Source of the DNA: Bacillota bacterium
GTDB taxonomy: Bacteria > Bacillota > Clostridia > Christensenellales > SZUA-584
Direction of reading: 5' to 3'
NCBI GenBank assembly: GCA_023441905.1
Contig: JAEZNC010000262.1
Coordinates: 1-9,997 of the forward strand
Length of the DNA: 9,997 nucleotides
The notes under the pieces were generated by a model that had not been told where the DNA came from, did not search any database, and saw only the letters and a list, made by a program, of their open reading frames with translations. Positions 6,573-9,997 of this stretch are shown piece by piece. Position 1 is the first letter of the stretch. Each line of letters opens with the position of its first letter. Position numbers and translations under genes: made by a program.

Positions 6573-8156
6573 TTAGAAGTTGTTGCGGTCGCGGTAACTC
6601 TTCGGCGCGGGTCTTCTGCGCGCTGACGAGGAGGCCGGTCTTTTGCGTGCCGGTGAGGACGGGGCACGGCCGGGTGTCGACGGAGATTTGGGACCCTGGC
6701 CTTTTTTCCAGAGCACCACGAGCGTGACACCGACGCCGATGATCAGCACGACGAGCACAATGGCGATGATGCCGAGCGTGCCGATGGAGCCTGCGCCGAG
6801 GTTGCCGTCTGGCGCGAGCGTTTCCGTGACATCGGCCGCATCGTCAAAGCCGGGCGTGGCTGAGGCCGCAGCGCTCTGTATCGTCACGGTAACGGGCTCG
6901 GCATTCTTCGTATACGCGTTGCCGTCCTTGTCGGTGGCGGTCAGTACGAAATTATAGGTCGTCGTCGCGTTGATGTCCACCGTAAACGGCACAGTGGCTG
7001 TGCTGCCGGCGGCCAGCGTATCGGCGGCGTACACCTCGCCCAGCGTGGCTTCGGTGACCTTCACGCCGGTCAGTTCATAATCCGTGCCGTTGGTAATCAG
7101 TCCGGAGAAATTGATTGTGCCTGCGGAGGTCAGCTGCGGACGATCCACCGACATTGTAAAATTCAGCCTGCTATCCACGGTTGTCGAATCCACCGGCAGA
7201 TCGATGGTCAGCGAGTTGCTGTTGACGTTTCTTATCGCGCCCGTATGATCTTTGAGCGAGATCGAGCACGACACCTCCGTGGAGGTTTGGAACGACATTT
7301 TGAATTTGCCGGTTTGTGTGCCGTTCGCGTCGAGTGTGCTCGGGTAATCCTTAGCTTCGCCGTTCACAAGCACCTTGATGTCCTTATACGGCACGTTGCC
7401 GCCGTTGGTCAGCGTCAGCGTGAACTCAACCTCTTCGCCCGGGGCGGGCTTTAAGTTGCTCGCAGCGAGAACAGGCTTCACGTCGCGCTTTGTCAGCGTC
7501 AGCGTGACGGGGGTCATCTTGTAAGCGGGCTGAGCCGCGCCGCCTGAGGAAAAGTTCACAACGGGATTGATGGTGATGTCCTTCGCCATGGTGTAGCTGA
7601 ACTTCACCACTTTGTTTTCGCCGGGCGCAAGGGAGATGGGTGAGCCGATCGCCTTGCCGCCGTTCAGCTCGGGCGCGGAGACCGTAATGTTCTCGAGGGT
7701 GGATTCACCCTGATTTTCGAGCCGGAACTCGAACTTGACGGTATCGCCTTCACCGTACAGTGCATAAGGCGTATAGGCTGTTCCGGCGAGCTTGGTGGAG
7801 AGTTGCTTTTTTGCTATACTTGTCGATGCTTGGATACCATTGAATGTGAATGTAATGGGTTTATCAAGCATATCAGTAGACACATCCATTGTAAAAGTAC
7901 CTGGATTGTCACCTATTCCAACACTAAACTCTTCAGTCACATTTTTATTTGTAGTATTGCAAAAAATTGCGCCGGTCATATTCTGACCGCTATCATTTCT
8001 GATGAGATATGTAAAAGTTACAGATCCGCCTTGAGCCATTGATGCTGGATCAGGGGATACAGTGAAACTCGGCGCTGCCAGCGCCACGCTGCCAAAGCTG
8101 AACACGAGGCTCAGCAACAATGTCAATACCAAAATCAGGGATATATGCTTTTTCAA
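6573..8156 (-). CDS. Membrane-anchored S-layer-like protein with Ig-like (CARDB/DUF11-type) domains
   Basis: A 527-residue surface protein. It starts with a signal peptide (KKHISLILVLTLLLSLVFSF, ending near ALAA, residue 28) and continues with about four beta-rich repeats at roughly 30-118, 119-213, 214-316 and 318-430. These carry typical CARDB/COG1361 phrases such as FEFRLENQGESTLENITV and FTLTLTNGGNVPYKDIKV. A Ser/Ala/Asp linker follows, then one membrane helix (about 459-482) and a 45-residue basic tail rich in Ser, Pro and Arg that should lie in the cytoplasm. Such proteins are adhesins or structural wall proteins; no enzyme motif is seen. The TTG at 8154-8156 is chosen because AAGGAGG (8165-8171) lies 8 bases upstream and the signal peptide then begins directly. 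The longer frame to 8201 runs through that site. Bases 7801-8055 are much more AT-rich than the rest. Confidence 0.85.
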   Translation of the reverse strand: MKKHISLILVLTLLLSLVFSFGSVALAAPSFTVSPDPASMAQGGSVTFTYLIRNDSGQNMTGAIFCNTTNKNVTEEFSVGIGDNPGTFTMDVSTDMLDKPITFTFNGIQASTSIAKKQLSTKLAGTAYTPYALYGEGDTVKFEFRLENQGESTLENITVSAPELNGGKAIGSPISLAPGENKVVKFSYTMAKDITINPVVNFSSGGAAQPAYKMTPVTLTLTKRDVKPVLAASNLKPAPGEEVEFTLTLTNGGNVPYKDIKVLVNGEAKDYPSTLDANGTQTGKFKMSFQTSTEVSCSISLKDHTGAIRNVNSNSLTIDLPVDSTTVDSRLNFTMSVDRPQLTSAGTINFSGLITNGTDYELTGVKVTEATLGEVYAADTLAAGSTATVPFTVDINATTTYNFVLTATDKDGNAYTKNAEPVTVTIQSAAASATPGFDDAADVTETLAPDGNLGAGSIGTLGIIAIVLVVLIIGVGVTLVVLWKKGQGPKSPSTPGRAPSSPARKRPASSSARRRPAPKSYRDRNNF

Positions 8157-8164
8157 AACGTTTA

Positions 8165-8171
8165 CCTCCTT
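8165..8171 (-). promoter_or_regulatory. Ribosome binding site that fixes a TTG start
   Basis: AAGGAGG on the minus strand lies 8 bases before the TTG at 8154-8156. It decides against the ATG codons at 8199-8201 and 8193-8195, which have no comparable site. Confidence 0.8.
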
Positions 8172-8213
8172 TAGTCGTAAAACGTATTCATTCATAAACA
8201 TTATTCAAAGCTC

Positions 8214-8242
8214 ATTCTATAGCAAAAAAATTCAAAAGTCAA
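8214..8242 (-). promoter_or_regulatory. Sigma-A promoter of the S-layer-like gene
   Basis: TTGACT (8237-8242), exactly 17 bases, then TAGAAT (8214-8219) on the minus strand; each box matches consensus at 5 of 6 positions. The spacer is T-rich. The start codon is about 58 bases downstream. Confidence 0.75.
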
Positions 8243-8287
8243 ACCTCGTTAGCTTTACCGACAGTCCCAAAAAACGGTGAAACAACA

Positions 8288-8325
8288 TAAAAAAAGGCCG
8301 GATGCGGCAGCGCGCTTTCCGGCCT
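8288..8325 (-). terminator. Terminator of the substrate-binding protein gene
   Basis: Read leftward, AGGCCGG (8319-8325) pairs with CCGGCCT (8295-8301) across a 17-base loop that can itself fold, followed by a run of at least six T. It lies about 25 bases past the stop codon and separates this gene from the S-layer-like gene. Confidence 0.9.
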
Positions 8326-8350
8326 CATGTATCAACAAATTATCAGACGA

Positions 8351-9391
8351 TTACGGCATATAATAGATGTCATCGTCGGGCACCGCGCCGCCTACAGATT
8401 CGGGATTGCTCTCAAACATCATCTGAAAGTAATCATCGAGTATCGCTTTGCACTCTTCACCCGTGATAAACGAGAGGCCGCAGCGCGGTATCGCCGCCTT
8501 GGCCACAGGCTCCGCACCCACAATCTGCTTGGCGACAATCGCTTTGGCCGCGCCGTCCGCATCCGATGTCACATAGTTGACGGAGGCGGTGTAGTCCGCA
8601 ATCAGCTGGTTCATGCTGGCCTGATCCTGCGCGAACGCGCTGCTCACCACGGTCACGCCCATTGGCATGCCCGCGTCGTCACCGAATATCTTCTGCCATT
8701 CCTTATTGATATCGAGCTTGACACTCACATCGGCGTTCTGCGCGAGCACCGCCGATACAAACGGCTCGGGCAGCAGCGCAAGCGTCACATCGCCTGCGGC
8801 GACCGCGTTCGCAAGGTCGGCATGAGCGCCCATGAATTCCACGGTCACATCATCAAGGCCATTTTCCTTGAGTATCTTATTGAGCACGTACTCGGGCGTG
8901 GAGCCCTGAGCTGTCGCATAGATCGTCTTGCCCGCGAGGTCTTCAATGCTGTTCACCGTATCGCCGTTCTCCAAAATATAAAGCACGCCCATCGTGTTGA
9001 CGCTCACGATTTTGATGCCGCCCTTCATCTTGTTGTACAGCACCGCCGCAAGGTTGGAGGGAATCGTCGCCACGGTGGCTTCGCCGCTGATGATTTTGGG
9101 GCTGATCTGATCCGGGGTTGTGAGCAGGCTCACATCATAAGCAGGGTTGTCGAACAGCTGAATCATGCCCATGCCTGTGGGGCCCGCAAGCGTGGCCACC
9201 TTGAGAGGATTCTCTTCGCCGTAAGCGGCGGTGGGAGCGGGCGTGGCTGTGGGCGCTTCTGTTGCCGATTCGCTGGCTGCTGCGGATTCGGATGGCGTGG
9301 CCGAAACCGATTCCGTCGCGGGTGCGCTGCACGCTGTGAGCATGGCAAGCGCCATCACCAATACCATCAATACAGTTAATACTCTTTTCAT
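8351..9391 (-). CDS. NitT/TauT-type ABC transporter substrate-binding lipoprotein
   Basis: A 346-residue lipoprotein that should bind a small solute outside the membrane and hand it to an ABC permease. The signal peptide ends in the lipobox LTAC (Cys21), followed by a Ser/Ala/Thr/Glu-rich tether to about residue 45. The rest is an NMT1/SsuA-like fold with typical phrases: VATLAGPTGMGMIQLF, ISGEATVATIPSNLAAVLYNK, IEDLAGKTIYATAQGSTPEYVLNKIL and LALLPEPFVSAVL. AAGGAG (9400-9405) lies 8 bases before the ATG. The substrate cannot be told: this family covers sulfonates, nitrate, pyrimidines and others. No permease or ATPase gene is next to it; a terminator and the S-layer-like gene follow. Its upstream neighbour is the hydrogenase-associated TM1266-type gene. 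No good promoter is seen in the 152-base gap, though a weak TTGACC lies at 9442-9447. Confidence 0.88.
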   Translation of the reverse strand: MKRVLTVLMVLVMALAMLTACSAPATESVSATPSESAAASESATEAPTATPAPTAAYGEENPLKVATLAGPTGMGMIQLFDNPAYDVSLLTTPDQISPKIISGEATVATIPSNLAAVLYNKMKGGIKIVSVNTMGVLYILENGDTVNSIEDLAGKTIYATAQGSTPEYVLNKILKENGLDDVTVEFMGAHADLANAVAAGDVTLALLPEPFVSAVLAQNADVSVKLDINKEWQKIFGDDAGMPMGVTVVSSAFAQDQASMNQLIADYTASVNYVTSDADGAAKAIVAKQIVGAEPVAKAAIPRCGLSFITGEECKAILDDYFQMMFESNPESVGGAVPDDDIYYMP

Positions 9392-9465
9392 TTTGAAATC
9401 TCCTTATCGTCATTTGATATAATTTTGCAACTTTACTCTTCGGTCAAGAGCAATACGCCTTATTT

Positions 9466-9498
9466 GGCTCCCTCTAAGAGGGAGAGAGCATTTTGCTC
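9466..9498. repeat. Hairpin repeat between the TM1266-type and transporter genes
   Basis: A perfect stem CTCCCTC (9468-9474), TAA, GAGGGAG (9478-9484), followed at once by a second small hairpin GAGCA/TGCTC (9486-9498). It has no U-run, so it is not an intrinsic terminator. The word GGCTCCCTCT-AGAGGGAG resembles another intergenic repeat common in clostridia. It might stabilise or process the transcript. Confidence 0.5.
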
Positions 9499-9543
9499 GG
9501 TTCATCCGAAGCCTTAACAAGCCTTTGAACCCTTGACCTTGCG

Positions 9544-9795
9544 CTACACTTCTTTTTTGCTGACGGATGTTTTGACCTGCACATCGGGTATCAAGCCGAG
9601 CTTGCCCGTGAGGCTGTTGATCTCGTTCAAATCGCCCACGAGCGTGATCGTAATCACCGTGACGCCGTGCTCTTGAAGCGGAAGGCCCATGCGGCCCTTG
9701 ATAAGCCCCTTGAAACCGGCAACCAGCGCGTTGAACTCGGCTTGATCGCGCTCCGGGTTTTCGAGTATGGCGGTGATCACCGCGATTCTTTTCAT
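9544..9795 (-). CDS. TM1266-family protein, putative [FeFe]-hydrogenase system regulator
   Basis: An 83-residue cytosolic protein with an ACT-like/ferredoxin-like pattern of alternating strands and helices. Family hallmarks are the N-terminal RIAVITAILE strand, KGRMGLPL near residues 33-40, HGVTVITITLVGD and NSLTGKLG near 60-67. The family is named for Thermotoga maritima TM1266 and is described as a putative iron-only hydrogenase system regulator because it occurs with the hydrogenase maturases; its biochemical role is not established. The length fits the family. AGGAGGT (9801-9807) lies 5 bases before the ATG. The preceding 72 bases of the window's right edge look like a hydrogenase C-terminus, which supports the call. 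A terminator hairpin lies between them, so expression may depend on read-through. No maturase gene (hydE, hydF, hydG) is in view. Confidence 0.82.
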   Translation of the reverse strand: MKRIAVITAILENPERDQAEFNALVAGFKGLIKGRMGLPLQEHGVTVITITLVGDLNEINSLTGKLGLIPDVQVKTSVSKKEV

Positions 9796-9822
9796 AAGAA
9801 ACCTCCTGTGGCTGTATCAACC

Positions 9823-9847
9823 AAAAAAACCTGCCGGAAAGGCAGGT
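9823..9847 (-). terminator. Intrinsic terminator just before the TM1266-type gene
   Basis: Read leftward, ACCTGCC (9841-9847), a 5-base loop and GGCAGGT (9829-9835) are followed by seven T (A's at 9823-9829). It ends the transcript from the right-edge gene, or acts as an attenuator: its U-tract ends 15 bases before the ribosome binding site of the TM1266-type gene, and I see no promoter in between. Confidence 0.88.
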
Positions 9848-9925
9848 TGACAAAGCACAACGAAACGGGTATCCGTTTGAGTATTCTGCAACGCGCCTTC
9901 CGGTGTAGACGATGAATCTTTGCCG

Positions 9926-9997
9926 TCAGGTTAAGTTTATGGTTTTGCGTGACACGCAGAAGACAGTATCTCTTGCGTATCTTGTGTGAATAATATC
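9926..9997 (-). CDS. C-terminal end of a probable [FeFe]-hydrogenase (partial)
   Basis: Read leftward from the window edge, one frame gives 23 codons and a TGA (9926-9928), beginning DIIHTRYARDT. This matches the conserved tail of the iron hydrogenase small-subunit domain, where a segment such as HDLLHTHW or HELLHTHY is usual. The adjoining TM1266-type gene, which belongs to hydrogenase loci, makes the reading more likely. The last 12 residues after ARDT are not conserved. Only a few residues carry the signal, and the other two leftward frames cannot be excluded. The stop is 130 bases from the TM1266-type start. Confidence 0.55.
   Translation of the reverse strand, partial: DIIHTRYARDTVFCVSRKTINLT

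Noticed and set aside
8327..9379. 350-codon open frame on the plus strand
   Set aside because: It lies antisense to the substrate-binding lipoprotein, is very rich in Arg and His, and has no ribosome binding site or domain. It is a shadow of the real gene.
9796..9925. Possible riboswitch in the leader of the TM1266-type gene
   Set aside because: The leader has a terminator and small hairpins, but I could not match the conserved cores of the THF, TPP, cobalamin, FMN, purine, Moco or T-box classes. Only the attenuator idea is kept.
1..9997. CRISPR arrays, tRNA or rRNA genes, complete transposase
   Set aside because: No regularly spaced repeat array, no tRNA T-loop or acceptor pairing, and no transposase motifs were seen. 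The repeats present are short palindromic intergenic units.

Overview
The window reads as chromosome of an endospore-forming, anaerobic Firmicute, most likely class Clostridia. The grounds are a full-length spoIIE, a secreted SpoIID-domain protein, strong AGGAGG-type ribosome binding sites with TTG starts, and a TM1266-type [FeFe]-hydrogenase-associated gene. Genes are moderately GC-rich; intergenic DNA is more AT-rich. No species can be named from the sequence alone.

Layout. At 1-60 is the start of an unrecognised leftward gene with a good promoter at 118-146. From 147 to 356 lies a divergent regulatory region with iterated GCAAA motifs and a Spo0A-style promoter candidate. spoIIE runs rightward (357-2672) and carries a terminator-shaped hairpin inside its first 16 codons. 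A non-coding gap (2673-3009) leads to a large secreted SpoIID-domain protein with five SH3b repeats (3010-5643), closed by a strong terminator. From 5682 to 6534 is a convergent intergenic region with no credible gene. It holds four DnaA-box-like 9-mers within 122 bp (5709-5830) and, further right, a cluster of palindromic intergenic repeats (6164-6532). Leftward genes follow: a membrane-anchored S-layer-like/CARDB-type adhesin (6573-8156), a NitT/TauT-type lipoprotein substrate-binding protein (8351-9391), a TM1266-family small protein (9544-9795), and at the right edge what looks like the last 23 codons of an [FeFe]-hydrogenase (9926-9997).

How they fit. spoIIE and the SpoIID-domain protein point to sporulation and peptidoglycan remodelling, but each has its own expression signals. 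The right side looks like the tail of a hydrogenase locus: hydrogenase end, a terminator or attenuator, the TM1266 gene, then an orphan transporter lipoprotein. The S-layer-like gene is a separate transcription unit, with its own sigma-A promoter and terminators on both sides. The points most worth a second look are the DnaA-box cluster between two convergent terminators, the terminator hairpin inside spoIIE, the low-GC domain-sized insert in the S-layer-like gene, and the terminator directly in front of the TM1266 gene.
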